Assembly (NCBI GenBank): GCA_009379825.1
Contig: WHTA01000012.1
Coordinates: 47,421 to 111,420, forward strand
Direction: 5' to 3'
Source: Streptosporangiales bacterium
GTDB taxonomy: Bacteria > Actinomycetota > Actinomycetes > Streptosporangiales > WHST01
DNA: 64,000 bases
Shown: one piece after another, positions 52,115-60,367 of the stretch
How the letters are laid out: each line of letters begins with the position of its first letter
How positions within the stretch are numbered: the stretch's first letter is position 1
Position numbers and translations under genes: made by a program
The notes under the pieces: model-generated
Told to the model about the DNA's origin: nothing
The model's database searches: none
What the model saw: the letters and a program-made list of their open reading frames with translations, nothing else

Positions 52115-52865
52115 CGGTGGCCTGCGGCACGTAGCCCAGCGTGGCGGCGACCTCGTCGGCGGCCGTACGTACCTGGTCACCCAGTACAGGCAACCGCTCG
52201 GCCGGCAGCCGGTACTCGGGCGCCGACATGCTCAGCGCCGCCACGCAGCCGCCCTGGTGGTCCCTGATCGGCGCCGCCGCACCGTTCAGGCCGCTCTCCA
52301 TCTCGCCTTCCGCGCCCGCCCAGCCACGCGCACGCACCCGCTGCACCTCGGCCTCCACCTCGGCCCGCTCGGTGATGGTGCGTTCGGTAACCGCGGTCAG
52401 CGGCACGAGATCGAGGTCGACGGCGCAGAAGGCGAGGAATATCTTGCCGTCCGACGTCGCGTGCAGCGGCGAGCGCTGGCCGACCCACTGCTTGGCGCCG
52501 ATCAGATGCGAGCCGTCGACCTGCGCGACGTCGACGGCCTCGTGGCCGTCGAGCACCGAGAGCACCACGGTCTCGTCGACCCGGTCCGCCAGCTTGGCCA
52601 TCACCGGCCTGGCGGCCGCCACCAGGTCGCTTGACGCCACCGCGAGCATGCCGAGCCGCCGCAGCTGCGGCCCCAGCCGGTACGCGTCGCTGTGCGGTGA
52701 CCGCTCGAGGAACCCGCGCTCGGCCAGCGTGCCGGCCAGCCGCGACGCACCGCTGCGGTGCACACCCAGCTTCGCCGCGAGCGCACCAACGGTCAGCTCC
52801 TGGCGTGGCTGCTCGAACAACGCGAGGAGTTGCAACGCACGGTCGACCGTCTCCAGCGTTCGCAC
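52104..52865 (-). CDS. IclR-family transcriptional regulator
   Basis: 253 residues from GTG 52865 with GGAG four bases before; an in-frame TTG at 52880 is the alternative. The N-terminal winged helix is VGALAAKLGVHRSGASRLAG (about residues 25-44), and the C-terminal effector domain spans about 80-250. IclR proteins control catabolic genes in response to small organic acids. Candidate targets are the divergent aminotransferase, its own operon with pip, and possibly the amidohydrolase-Rieske pair. Confidence 0.92.
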   Translation of the reverse strand: MRTLETVDRALQLLALFEQPRQELTVGALAAKLGVHRSGASRLAGTLAERGFLERSPHSDAYRLGPQLRRLGMLAVASSDLVAAARPVMAKLADRVDETVVLSVLDGHEAVDVAQVDGSHLIGAKQWVGQRSPLHATSDGKIFLAFCAVDLDLVPLTAVTERTITERAEVEAEVQRVRARGWAGAEGEMESGLNGAAAPIRDHQGGCVAALSMSAPEYRLPAERLPVLGDQVRTAADEVAATLGYVPQATDDR

Positions 52866-52936
52866 GACGCTCCATCCCAATGACCGCGACCATGGTAGAA
52901 GCCGCGGTACCCGGCGCCTGTGAGTAGGCTCCCCGT

Positions 52937-54100
52937 ATGGAACTTGCGGCGCGGATGGACAGGCTGGGCACCGAATCGGCGTTCGAGGTGCTGGCCAGGG
53001 CGAAAGCGATGGAAGCGGCCGACCGGTTGGTCGTGCACCTGGAGATCGGCGAGCCCGACTTCGACACCCCCGCGCACGTCGCCGACGCCGCGGCCGAGGC
53101 GCTGCGCGCCGGTGAGACGCACTACGTGCCCGCGCCCGGCATCCCCGCGGCGCGGGAGGCGGTGGCCGAGTTCCTCGAACGCACCGGGCGGCTGCGTACG
53201 AGCCCGGACCGGGTGATCATCACGCCGGGCGCGAAGCCGATCATGTGGTACACCATGCTCGCGCTGTGCGACACCGGCGACGAGGTCATCTACCCCGACC
53301 CCGGCTTCCCGATGTACGAGTCGATCGCGTCGTTCGTCGGCGCCACCCCCGTACCGGCGCCACTGCGCGAGGGGAACGGGTTCCGGCTGGACCCGGCGGA
53401 GCTGGAGTCGCTGGTCACCAGCCGGACAAAGCTGTTGATCCTGAACTCGCCGCACAACCCGTGCGGCGGCGCGCTCACCCGCGCGGACTGCGAGGCGATC
53501 GCCGAGATCGCCATCAGGCACGACCTCACCGTGCTCTCCGACGAGGTCTACTGGGCGATCCGCTACGACGGTGAGCACGCCAGCGTCCTCGACGTGGACG
53601 GCATGGCCGACCGCACCATCCTGCTCGACGGCTGGTCGAAGACGTTCGCCATGACCGGCTGGCGGCTCGGCTTCGGCGTCTTCCCGCAAGCGCTGGTCGA
53701 GCCGCTGACCAGGCTGGTGGTGAACTCGGTGTCGTGCACGTCGGCGTTCAGCCAGCACGCGGCCATCGCCGCGCTGAACGGCCCCTGGCAACCGGTGGAC
53801 GCGATGGTCGAGGAGTTCCGCACCCGCCGCCAGGTCGTCGTCGACGGGCTGAACGAGATCCCCGGCATCTCCTGCGTGGCCCCGGCGGGCGCGTTCTACG
53901 CGTTCCCGAACGTGCGCGCACTCGGCGTCGACGCCAAACACCTGGAGGAGCGGCTACTCGACGAGGCCGGCGTCGCCTGCCTCTCCGGCAGCTCGTTCGG
54001 CCGCTACGGCGAGGGCTACCTACGCCTGTCGTACGCCAACTCGGTCGCCAACATCCAGACGGCACTGACCGCGATCGCCGACACCGTCAGCTCTCTGTAA
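52937..54100 (+). CDS. class I/II pyridoxal-phosphate aminotransferase
   Basis: 387 residues. The cofactor Lys is in LLDGWSKTFAMTGWRLGFG; NSPHNPCGGAL binds substrate carboxylate, and LSDEVYWAIRYDG supplies the Asp contacting the ring. Fold type I, close to aspartate-type enzymes. Divergent from the IclR gene; 71 bp between the starts contain the shared promoters and an ACCGCG/CGCGGT pair (52883-52908). Substrate pair unknown. Confidence 0.94.
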   Translation: MELAARMDRLGTESAFEVLARAKAMEAADRLVVHLEIGEPDFDTPAHVADAAAEALRAGETHYVPAPGIPAAREAVAEFLERTGRLRTSPDRVIITPGAKPIMWYTMLALCDTGDEVIYPDPGFPMYESIASFVGATPVPAPLREGNGFRLDPAELESLVTSRTKLLILNSPHNPCGGALTRADCEAIAEIAIRHDLTVLSDEVYWAIRYDGEHASVLDVDGMADRTILLDGWSKTFAMTGWRLGFGVFPQALVEPLTRLVVNSVSCTSAFSQHAAIAALNGPWQPVDAMVEEFRTRRQVVVDGLNEIPGISCVAPAGAFYAFPNVRALGVDAKHLEERLLDEAGVACLSGSSFGRYGEGYLRLSYANSVANIQTALTAIADTVSSL

Positions 54101-54177
54101 ACCACCGCGGTACCGACACCGTTCGACTTCTATCCGTCATCGTGGGTTGACAAATGACATGACATTGCGACGATGCG

Positions 54178-54933
54178 ATGATGCGATGGGCGGAGACAGA
54201 CCTCGAAGAGGGACCGGTGCCACTGTGGTTCCAGATCAGTGATCGGCTCCGCTCTGCGGTGACCGCAGGTGAGTTCGCACCCGGCGACACCTTGCCGCCG
54301 GAGTCCGCATTGATCCGGCGCTTCGGAGTCAGCCGCACAACCGCGCGTTCGGCGCTTGACCAGCTGGAACACGAGGGGTTGGTCAAACGCAAGGCTGGCC
54401 GCGGCTCGATCGTGCTGCCGCCGAAGGTGGATCAACCGCTGAACCTGCTGGCGTCGTTCGCCGAGGACATGAAGGCGCGCAACCTGACGCCCAGCTATCG
54501 CACTCTCGATGTCAGCGTCGTCCGTGCACCCGCGGAGGTCGCGGCCAAGCTGGACATCAAACGTGGCACCAGGCTGGTCCATATCGAGCGGCTACTCCTT
54601 GCCGACGGCCAGCCTCTTGCCTCCAGCCGATCCTGGCTCGAACCGTCGGTCGTACCCACCAGCGACCGGCCGACACTCGAAACGATGGACTCGACGTCGC
54701 TCTACCGCTGGCTCGAGGACACGGCAGGAGTGCGTATCGCCCTGGGTGAGGAGTACATCGAAGGGGGCGTCGCGCAGCCTCCGATCGACGAGCAACTGAG
54801 GATCGAACGGGGCGCGCCGGTACTGATCGCACGCCGGCTGGCGAGCACCGCAGACTCCAGGCCGGTCGAGTACGTGGTTCTGCACTACCGCGCAGATCGC
54901 TACCGGTTCAGGATGGAGCTGGCCCGCCCATGA
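54178..54933 (+). CDS. GntR-family regulator (HutC type)
   Basis: 251 residues. Winged helix at about residues 12-80: PLWFQISDRLRSAVTAGEFA, GDTLPPESALIRRFGVSRTT, ALDQLEHEGLVKRKAGRGS. The UTRA effector domain follows (about 100-245). First gene of the operon ending with the sugar ABC importer. The short upstream gap has TTGACA (54147) and ATGACATGACAT (54154-54165), a possible operator. A stretch of GATGCGATG repeats leads into the start, so the exact start (54178 or 54181) is uncertain. Confidence 0.93.
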   Translation: MMRWAETDLEEGPVPLWFQISDRLRSAVTAGEFAPGDTLPPESALIRRFGVSRTTARSALDQLEHEGLVKRKAGRGSIVLPPKVDQPLNLLASFAEDMKARNLTPSYRTLDVSVVRAPAEVAAKLDIKRGTRLVHIERLLLADGQPLASSRSWLEPSVVPTSDRPTLETMDSTSLYRWLEDTAGVRIALGEEYIEGGVAQPPIDEQLRIERGAPVLIARRLASTADSRPVEYVVLHYRADRYRFRMELARP

Positions 54934-55859
54934 CCAGCACAGCGACCGTGCTGGTGGTCGGCGACGCCAGCCTGGACACGACCGTGCTCGTCGACCAGGT
55001 GCCCGCCCCGGACGAGAAGGTCCTCGCGCACCGGCTGGTCGAGGGTGTCGGCGGTGTGGCCGCCAACTCAGCGATCGCCGCGGCCGTCGCCGGAGCACCG
55101 GTCCGACTGGAGACGGCACTAGGCCAGGACACGGCGGCCGCGGAATGCCTGCGCGGTCTGCGCGCCGCCGGCGTGGACGTACGCGCCGAACACGACTCGG
55201 ACCGGACGGCACGTGCGTTGATCCTGCTCGACGGGCACGGCGAGAAGCGCCTGGTCCTCGCGCCCGGCTCACAGTTCTACCCGAGCGTCCAGCGGTGCGG
55301 GACGCTGCGGCTCGACGGGGTCGGCTGGATGCACACCGCGGCCTACGACGCCGTCGCCGCCCGACGGCTCGTCGATCGCTGCCGGCAGGCGGCGATCCCA
55401 TGGTCGGTGGACCTCGAGCCGGCGACGCTCGGTAACGGGCTCGCGGTCCTGGCGGACGTACTCCGCGGCGCCGCGGTGGTCTTCTGCAACACCCGTGCCG
55501 CTGCGCTGCTCGGTCAGGACGCCGCGGAACAGCTCACGGCAGCCGGTGCGCAGCACCTCGTCATGACCGCGGGACCCGCCGGCGCCACGCTCGTGACCGC
55601 CGGGACGTCGATACGGGTCGAGCCGCCGGCCACCGCCGTCGACGTCGTGGACACAACCGGTGCGGGTGACTGCCTCGCCGGCTCGTACGTGGCGCGAACC
55701 CTGCACGGGGACGCTGCCCCCGACGCCCTCGCCTACGCGGTAGCCGCGGCTTCACTGAGTTGCGCCGGCCTCGGCGCGCATCCGGCGTACCCGACGCCGA
55801 CGGCCGTGAAGGCGAGGCTCTCCCAACCCACAGAACAGCGAGGAGCGGTTGGTCCATGA
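54930..55859 (+). CDS. PfkB-family carbohydrate kinase
   Basis: 309 residues, overlapping the GntR gene (ATGA). N-terminal GDASLDTTVLVDQVPAP, substrate motif GVGGVAANSAIAAAVAGAP, and PfkB signature 2 VDTTGAGDCLAGSYVA with catalytic Asp. It phosphorylates a sugar or nucleoside in the cytosol; ribokinase-like in fold. With the transporter downstream it gives a simple uptake-and-phosphorylate pathway. Substrate unknown. Confidence 0.93.
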   Translation: MTSTATVLVVGDASLDTTVLVDQVPAPDEKVLAHRLVEGVGGVAANSAIAAAVAGAPVRLETALGQDTAAAECLRGLRAAGVDVRAEHDSDRTARALILLDGHGEKRLVLAPGSQFYPSVQRCGTLRLDGVGWMHTAAYDAVAARRLVDRCRQAAIPWSVDLEPATLGNGLAVLADVLRGAAVVFCNTRAAALLGQDAAEQLTAAGAQHLVMTAGPAGATLVTAGTSIRVEPPATAVDVVDTTGAGDCLAGSYVARTLHGDAAPDALAYAVAAASLSCAGLGAHPAYPTPTAVKARLSQPTEQRGAVGP

Positions 55860-56707
55860 CAATCCAGGGGGTACTCCCGCCCAAGCCGGACGCGTTGTGC
55901 GCTCTGTTCGCACAGCCGAAACCGGTGATCGGGGTCATCCATCTGCCACCGCTACCCGGCGCACCACGTTACGGCGGCGAGCCGGTCGCCGACATCTACG
56001 CGGCAGCGGCACGGGACGCGCGGGTACTGAGCGAGGGCGACATCGACGGCATCATGGTCGAGAACGCCAGCGACATGCCGTTCGCCCGCCCGGATGACGT
56101 CGGCCCCGAGACCGTTGCCGCACTCACCGCCGCCTGCCTCGAGATTCGCTCGGTCAGCGACGTCCCGATCGGTATCACGTGCGTCGCCAACGCCGTGATT
56201 CCCGCACTTGCGGTCGCGAAGGCGGTGGACGCCCGGTGGGTCCGTGCCAACCAGTGGGTGAACGCGTACGTCGCGAACGAGGGCTTCCTCGACGGTCCCG
56301 CACCGCGGGCGATGCGGTACCGCAAAGCCATCGGCGCACACGACGTACACGTGTTCGCCGACGTACACGTCAAGTTCGGCGCGCACGCGATCACGTCGGA
56401 TCGCAGCGTCGACGAGCAGGCGACGGACGCGGAGTGGTTCGATGCCGACGTTCTCATCGCCACGGGCACGAGAACCGGGTCACCGACCTCACCCGAGGAG
56501 GTCCACGAAGTACGCAAGGGCACGGTGCTGCCGGTCATCGTCGGCTCCGGGCTCGACTCCGACCAGGTCGATCGGCTCTTCGGTGTGGCCGACGGCGCGA
56601 TCGTCGGCCAGTGGCTGAAGCACGAGGGCAGGTGGTGGAACCCGGTCGATCCTGCGCGGGTGGAACGGCTGATGACGGCCGTCGACAAGTACCGGACCCG
56701 GGAATGA
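55856..56707 (+). CDS. BtpA/SgcQ-family TIM-barrel protein
   Basis: 283 residues from ATG 55856, overlapping the kinase (ATGA). Recognised by VIGVIHLPPLPGAPRYGG, DGIMVENASDMPF, CVANAVIPALAVAKA and VGSGLDSDQVDRLFGVADG. BtpA was named for photosystem I assembly in cyanobacteria, but heterotroph homologues such as SgcQ lie in sugar operons. A phosphate-binding barrel acting on the kinase product would fit. Activity is not established. Confidence 0.9.
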   Translation: MTIQGVLPPKPDALCALFAQPKPVIGVIHLPPLPGAPRYGGEPVADIYAAAARDARVLSEGDIDGIMVENASDMPFARPDDVGPETVAALTAACLEIRSVSDVPIGITCVANAVIPALAVAKAVDARWVRANQWVNAYVANEGFLDGPAPRAMRYRKAIGAHDVHVFADVHVKFGAHAITSDRSVDEQATDAEWFDADVLIATGTRTGSPTSPEEVHEVRKGTVLPVIVGSGLDSDQVDRLFGVADGAIVGQWLKHEGRWWNPVDPARVERLMTAVDKYRTRE

Positions 56708-57426
56708 CGTCCCTGACCGACGCGACGGACGTCTTCGCCGCAGCCGGCGGCGAAGCCTGCGTCGTGCTGTTTCTGGCCCGCCGCCAACACGGCGTATCGC
56801 GGCGCAGCCGCCTCACCGCAGTGGCCGGTGTTCACACCGCGCTCGACCAACTGGCGGCGGACGGGTGGTCGCTGTCGGTCCGGCACATGTTCGGCGAGAG
56901 CAACTCGCCCGCCTGCTACGCGACCGGGTTCGCGCACGACATCGACTTCGCCGGCGCGTTCGAAGCGCCAGATTCCCAGCAGGCACTGCAGGGCACCATC
57001 GCACTCGAGGAAGCCGGTTGGGGGACGCTCGCCCGCACCGAGTGGCTGCTCGGCATCCGCGAGTTCGCCCCTGTCGCACCGACCACGGAGCCGACCGACC
57101 ATCCCTGGGGGTTCATCGCACTGTGGCAGTGGAACGACGCCTGGCAGGCAGCGACCGCTGAGGAACGCAGCGCATACGACGCCGAGTGCGATGTGGCGTT
57201 CACGCACGACGTACAAGGCGGTGCCCGCATCGCCGGCCGGCACCGGCTCGACTGGTCGAGCCGGTGGCACCACGTGGGTCTCTGGGAGGTGCCGAGTGTC
57301 GAGATGCTCGATCGCGCGATGCGCGAACACGAGCGGGTCGCCGACTTCAAGTTCGGCACGTCGCGTCACTACGTAGGCCGGCGCAGGCCATTGCTCGCAC
57401 TGCTCGAGGAGGACACCGATGTCTGA
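56704..57426 (+). CDS. uncharacterised protein with two ferredoxin-fold-like halves
   Basis: 240 residues, start overlapping the BtpA gene stop (ATGA). I do not recognise the family with certainty. Residues about 15-125 (ACVVLFLARRQHGVS, FEAPDSQQALQGTIALE) and 130-240 (WGFIALWQWNDAWQA, ERSAYDAECDVAFTHD, LWEVPSVEMLDRAMREHE) look like two alpha/beta halves of the darcynin or dimeric-barrel type. No signal or membrane segment. Likely an enzyme or binding protein of the same pathway. Confidence 0.6.
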   Translation: MTSLTDATDVFAAAGGEACVVLFLARRQHGVSRRSRLTAVAGVHTALDQLAADGWSLSVRHMFGESNSPACYATGFAHDIDFAGAFEAPDSQQALQGTIALEEAGWGTLARTEWLLGIREFAPVAPTTEPTDHPWGFIALWQWNDAWQAATAEERSAYDAECDVAFTHDVQGGARIAGRHRLDWSSRWHHVGLWEVPSVEMLDRAMREHERVADFKFGTSRHYVGRRRPLLALLEEDTDV

Positions 57427-57733
57427 TCTCGTATGGATCCACTACAGCCGCCCGAGAACAGCCTGGTACGAGCTCGACGAGCAGCAGCGTACCGGCGAGC
57501 GCGCCAAGTTCCTGGCCGTACGCGAGGCCAGCCATCAGCGCGGCGGCTCGTCCCAGGGAACTTTCTCCGTCCGCGGGCAGAGCGACTACTCCACGGTGGA
57601 GATCTGAAACTTCCCCGACGCGGAGACCGCCTTCGACCACTGGCGGCGACTCGTCGACGCCGGCTATGCGGAGTGGTTCGAGGCCGCGAACAACATCGGT
57701 CTCGGCACAGCGCAGGAGACCACTCATGGCTGA
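57419..57733 (+). pseudogene. small dimeric-barrel-like protein gene interrupted by an in-frame TGA
   Basis: From ATG 57419 (overlapping the previous gene by eight bases) the frame reads MSDLVWIHYSRPRTAWYELD, then stops at TGA 57605-57607. The same frame continues without break as NFPDAETAFDHWRRLVDAGYAEW to a stop at 57731, overlapping the next gene start. The intact form would be 104 residues, resembling one half of the protein before it. The tight overlaps show an operon gene, so TGA probably replaces TGG (Trp). Sequencing error or nonsense mutation are the main choices. Confidence 0.7.
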
Positions 57734-58496
57734 GACCGCCCTGCTCGAGGCTCGCGGGATCGGCCGCAGCTTTGGTCACGTACACGCCTTGGAGAACGCG
57801 AACTTCAGCGTCTACCCCGGCGAGATCTGCGCGCTCATCGGTGACAACGGTGCCGGTAAGTCCACGTTGGTGAAGATCCTGTCCGGCGCGGACGGACCGG
57901 ACGCGGGACAGCTCTTCCTCGACGGCGAGCCGATCGAGCTCACCAGTCCCTCGCACGCACAGCAGCTCGGCATCGCCACGGTCTACCAGGACCTCGCGCT
58001 CGCTCCCGAGCTCGCCGCCGCACAGAACCTCTTCCTCGGCAACGAGACGCTCCGCAGCGGCCTGCTCGGCAAGCTCGGGTTCGTCGACCGCAGGAGCATG
58101 CGCAAGGTCGCTACCGTACAGTTCGCCAGACTCGGCATCACACTGCGCTCCCCGGACGTACCGGTGGCGTCCCTGTCCGGTGGACAACGGCAGTCGATAG
58201 CCATCGCCCGGGCCGCGATGTGGGCGGACAAGGTGATCTTCATGGACGAGCCGACGGCCGCCCTCGGCGTCGTGCAGACCGGACGCGTGCTCGACCTCAT
58301 CAAGTCGGTCAGGGACGACGGCATCGCGGTGGTGCTCGTCAGCCACAACATGCCCCAGGTACTGGACATCGCCGACCGCATCGAGGTGCTCAGGCTGGGC
58401 CAGCAGGTCGCCACCTTCGACAGCGGCGAAGCCGAGGTCGAGGACCTGATCAAGGCGATGACCAGCGGCACGATCGACCAGGGAGCCGCGGCATGA
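57726..58496 (+). CDS. sugar ABC transporter ATP-binding protein (single-domain type)
   Basis: 256 residues. Walker A GDNGAGKST (about residues 38-46), Q-loop VYQDLALAPELAAAQNLFLG, signature LSGGQRQSIAIARA, Walker B VIFMDEPTAALG, H-loop VSHNM. It has one nucleotide domain, as in FrcA, not two as in RbsA. Overlaps the permease gene (ATGA) and drives it. Confidence 0.94.
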   Translation: MAETALLEARGIGRSFGHVHALENANFSVYPGEICALIGDNGAGKSTLVKILSGADGPDAGQLFLDGEPIELTSPSHAQQLGIATVYQDLALAPELAAAQNLFLGNETLRSGLLGKLGFVDRRSMRKVATVQFARLGITLRSPDVPVASLSGGQRQSIAIARAAMWADKVIFMDEPTAALGVVQTGRVLDLIKSVRDDGIAVVLVSHNMPQVLDIADRIEVLRLGQQVATFDSGEAEVEDLIKAMTSGTIDQGAAA

Positions 58497-59551
58497 CCAC
58501 GACCCAGAAGCAACCACAGCCATCTGCCGTCATCGAGGCACCGGTGGAGAGCGCACGAACCCAGTGGACACGCCGGCTGACCCGCGGCTGGATATTCGTC
58601 CTGCTGCTACTCCTCGGCGGCATCTTCACCGTGCTGCGTCCGGAACAGTTCGCCACGGCATACAACCTGTCCACGTTGGCGGTCGACGCGGCGATCCTGC
58701 TCGTGCTCGCCATCGGGCAGACCTTCGTCATCATCACCGCGGGCATCGATCTCTCGGTCGGCTCGGTGCTCGTGTTCTCCTCGGTCGTCGGCGCGAAGCT
58801 GATGCTGGCGCTGTCGGGCGCCCAAGGCACGACGTACGGCACCACTGACGCAAACTGGGGGATCATCGCCGTCGGCGCTGTCGCGGCGATCGCCGCCGGT
58901 GCGGGGTGGGGTCTGCTCAACGGCCTGCTCGTCGCGTTCGTGCGCATCCCTGCGCTCGTCGTCACGTTGGGCACGATGGGCATGGCACTGGGATTCGCGC
59001 AGATCATCACCGACGGCGAGGATGTCAGGGCGGTCCCGGAGCGACTGGTCGGCATGATCGGCACGGGGAAGTTCGCCGGCATCCCGACGCTCATCGTCAT
59101 CGGTGTGGTCATCACGGTCCTCGCAGCGGTCTGCCTGCACATGACCAGGTTCGGTGAACGCACCTATGCGGTCGGCTCCAACCGGGAGGCCGCCAGGCGC
59201 GCGGGCATCCCCGTGCGGTCCCAACTGCTGCGCGTGTACGTCCTGTGCGGCGCACTCGCCGGGGTGGCCGGTGTGATGTCCATCGCGAGGTTCGCCACGA
59301 CCACCATCGGTGGCCACGCGACCGACAACCTGTCCACGATCTCCGCCGTCGTGCTCGGCGGTACGAGCCTGTTCGGGGGCGTCGGCGGGGTTCTCGGCAC
59401 ACTCGTCGGGGTCTTCATCCCCATCACCTTGTTGAACGGCTTCGTCATCCTCGGAGTACCGCCGTTCTGGCAGACGGTCGCGATGGGGGCCGTACTCATC
59501 CTCGCCGTCTTCATCGACCAGCTCAAACGTCGCCGCTATCTCCGCACGTAG
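58493..59551 (+). CDS. sugar ABC transporter permease
   Basis: 352 residues with about nine helices; a 30-residue cytosolic leader precedes helix 1 (WIFVLLLLLGGIFTVL). AIGQTFVIITAGIDLSVGSV and VGSNREAARRAGIPV (ATPase docking loop) are hallmarks of the ribose/fructose importer family. FGGVGGVLGTLVGVFIPITL follows. The permease appears intact although its binding protein is broken. Confidence 0.94.
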   Translation: MTTTQKQPQPSAVIEAPVESARTQWTRRLTRGWIFVLLLLLGGIFTVLRPEQFATAYNLSTLAVDAAILLVLAIGQTFVIITAGIDLSVGSVLVFSSVVGAKLMLALSGAQGTTYGTTDANWGIIAVGAVAAIAAGAGWGLLNGLLVAFVRIPALVVTLGTMGMALGFAQIITDGEDVRAVPERLVGMIGTGKFAGIPTLIVIGVVITVLAAVCLHMTRFGERTYAVGSNREAARRAGIPVRSQLLRVYVLCGALAGVAGVMSIARFATTTIGGHATDNLSTISAVVLGGTSLFGGVGGVLGTLVGVFIPITLLNGFVILGVPPFWQTVAMGAVLILAVFIDQLKRRRYLRT

Positions 59552-59579
59552 CCCTTCCCCCAACCGACTGGAGAAACCC

Positions 59580-60325
59580 GTGAGACGTTCTGTACTCGTC
59601 CTTGCCACCGTGTCCGCCCTCGGCCTCACCGCCTGTACCTCGGGCTCCACGACCCCGGGAAACGAAGCGAAGATGCCGGACGACAGGAATGTCGCCCTCG
59701 TACTCGGTGTGAAAGGCAGTCCCTTCTACCAGGCCCTGGCCTGCGGGGCGAAGGCCGAGGCGAAGAAGCTCGACCTCTCGTTGAAGGTATCCGCCCCGGA
59801 GCAGTTCGCCGCGGACTCACAGGTGCCTGTCGTCAACGCTGTCCGCGCCCAGAACCCGGCGGTCGCGGCGGTCGTACCGACCGACGCGCAGGCGCTCGTG
59901 CCGCCGGTGCGGCAGCTGACCCAGGCAGGCACGCGGGTCGTCACCGTCGACCAGACGCTGAGCAATACCAAGCTGCCCGAATCCCAGGTCATCACCAGCA
60001 ACGTGCACGGCGGGGAACTCGCCGCGGACAAGCTCGCCAAGGAGCTCGGCGAGCGGTGACCGGTCTCAAGCAGGCGAACGCCACCAAGAAGGTCAAGCTG
60101 ATCGCGTACGACGCGGCCCCGGCCGAGGTCAATGCGCTGAAGAACGGCACCATCTCCGCGCTCATCGCGCAAAACCCGGCGCAAGAGGGACGGGTGACCA
60201 TGCAGCTCGCCGACAAGCTGATGAAGGAGGCGGACGTGCCCAAGCGGAAGCTCACCGAGCTCGTGGTCATCGACAGCAAGCAGCACGAGCTGGCCGACAA
60301 GTACGAGTACAACTCGACGTGCTGA
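59580..60325 (+). pseudogene. sugar ABC transporter solute-binding lipoprotein, internally deleted and frameshifted
   Basis: The first part (59580-60059, 159 residues) has a lipoprotein signal with LTAC lipobox (Cys19) and binding domain NVALVLGVKGSPFYQAL up to GGELAADKLAKELGER, then stops. From GTG 60056 a frame shifted by -1 resumes with TGLKQANATKKVKLIAYDA to 60325 (89 residues). Family members have about 70-80 residues between these points (the hinge and start of lobe 2). The join forms a GTGA overlap by accident. The product is unlikely to bind solute. Assembly collapse is an alternative. Confidence 0.85.
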
Positions 60326-60333
60326 CCTCGCCG

Positions 60334-60362
60334 CCGGTGGGCAGCGGCGCGCTGCCCACCGG
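60334..60362. terminator. bidirectional hairpin terminator
   Basis: Perfect 12-bp arms CCGGTGGGCAGC (60334-60345) and GCTGCCCACCGG (60351-60362), five-base loop, between the binding-protein remnant and the convergent response regulator gene. Confidence 0.85.
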
Positions 60363-60367
60363 CCGCC

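Noticed and set aside
57605..57607. TGA read as selenocysteine
   Set aside because: The context suggests Trp, no redox motif surrounds it, no SECIS-like hairpin is apparent, and no selenocysteine genes are in the window.
60056..60325. The 89-codon frame after the binding protein as a separate coupled gene
   Set aside because: Its sequence is the C-terminal lobe of the same binding-protein family; the GTGA overlap is best explained by a deletion join.
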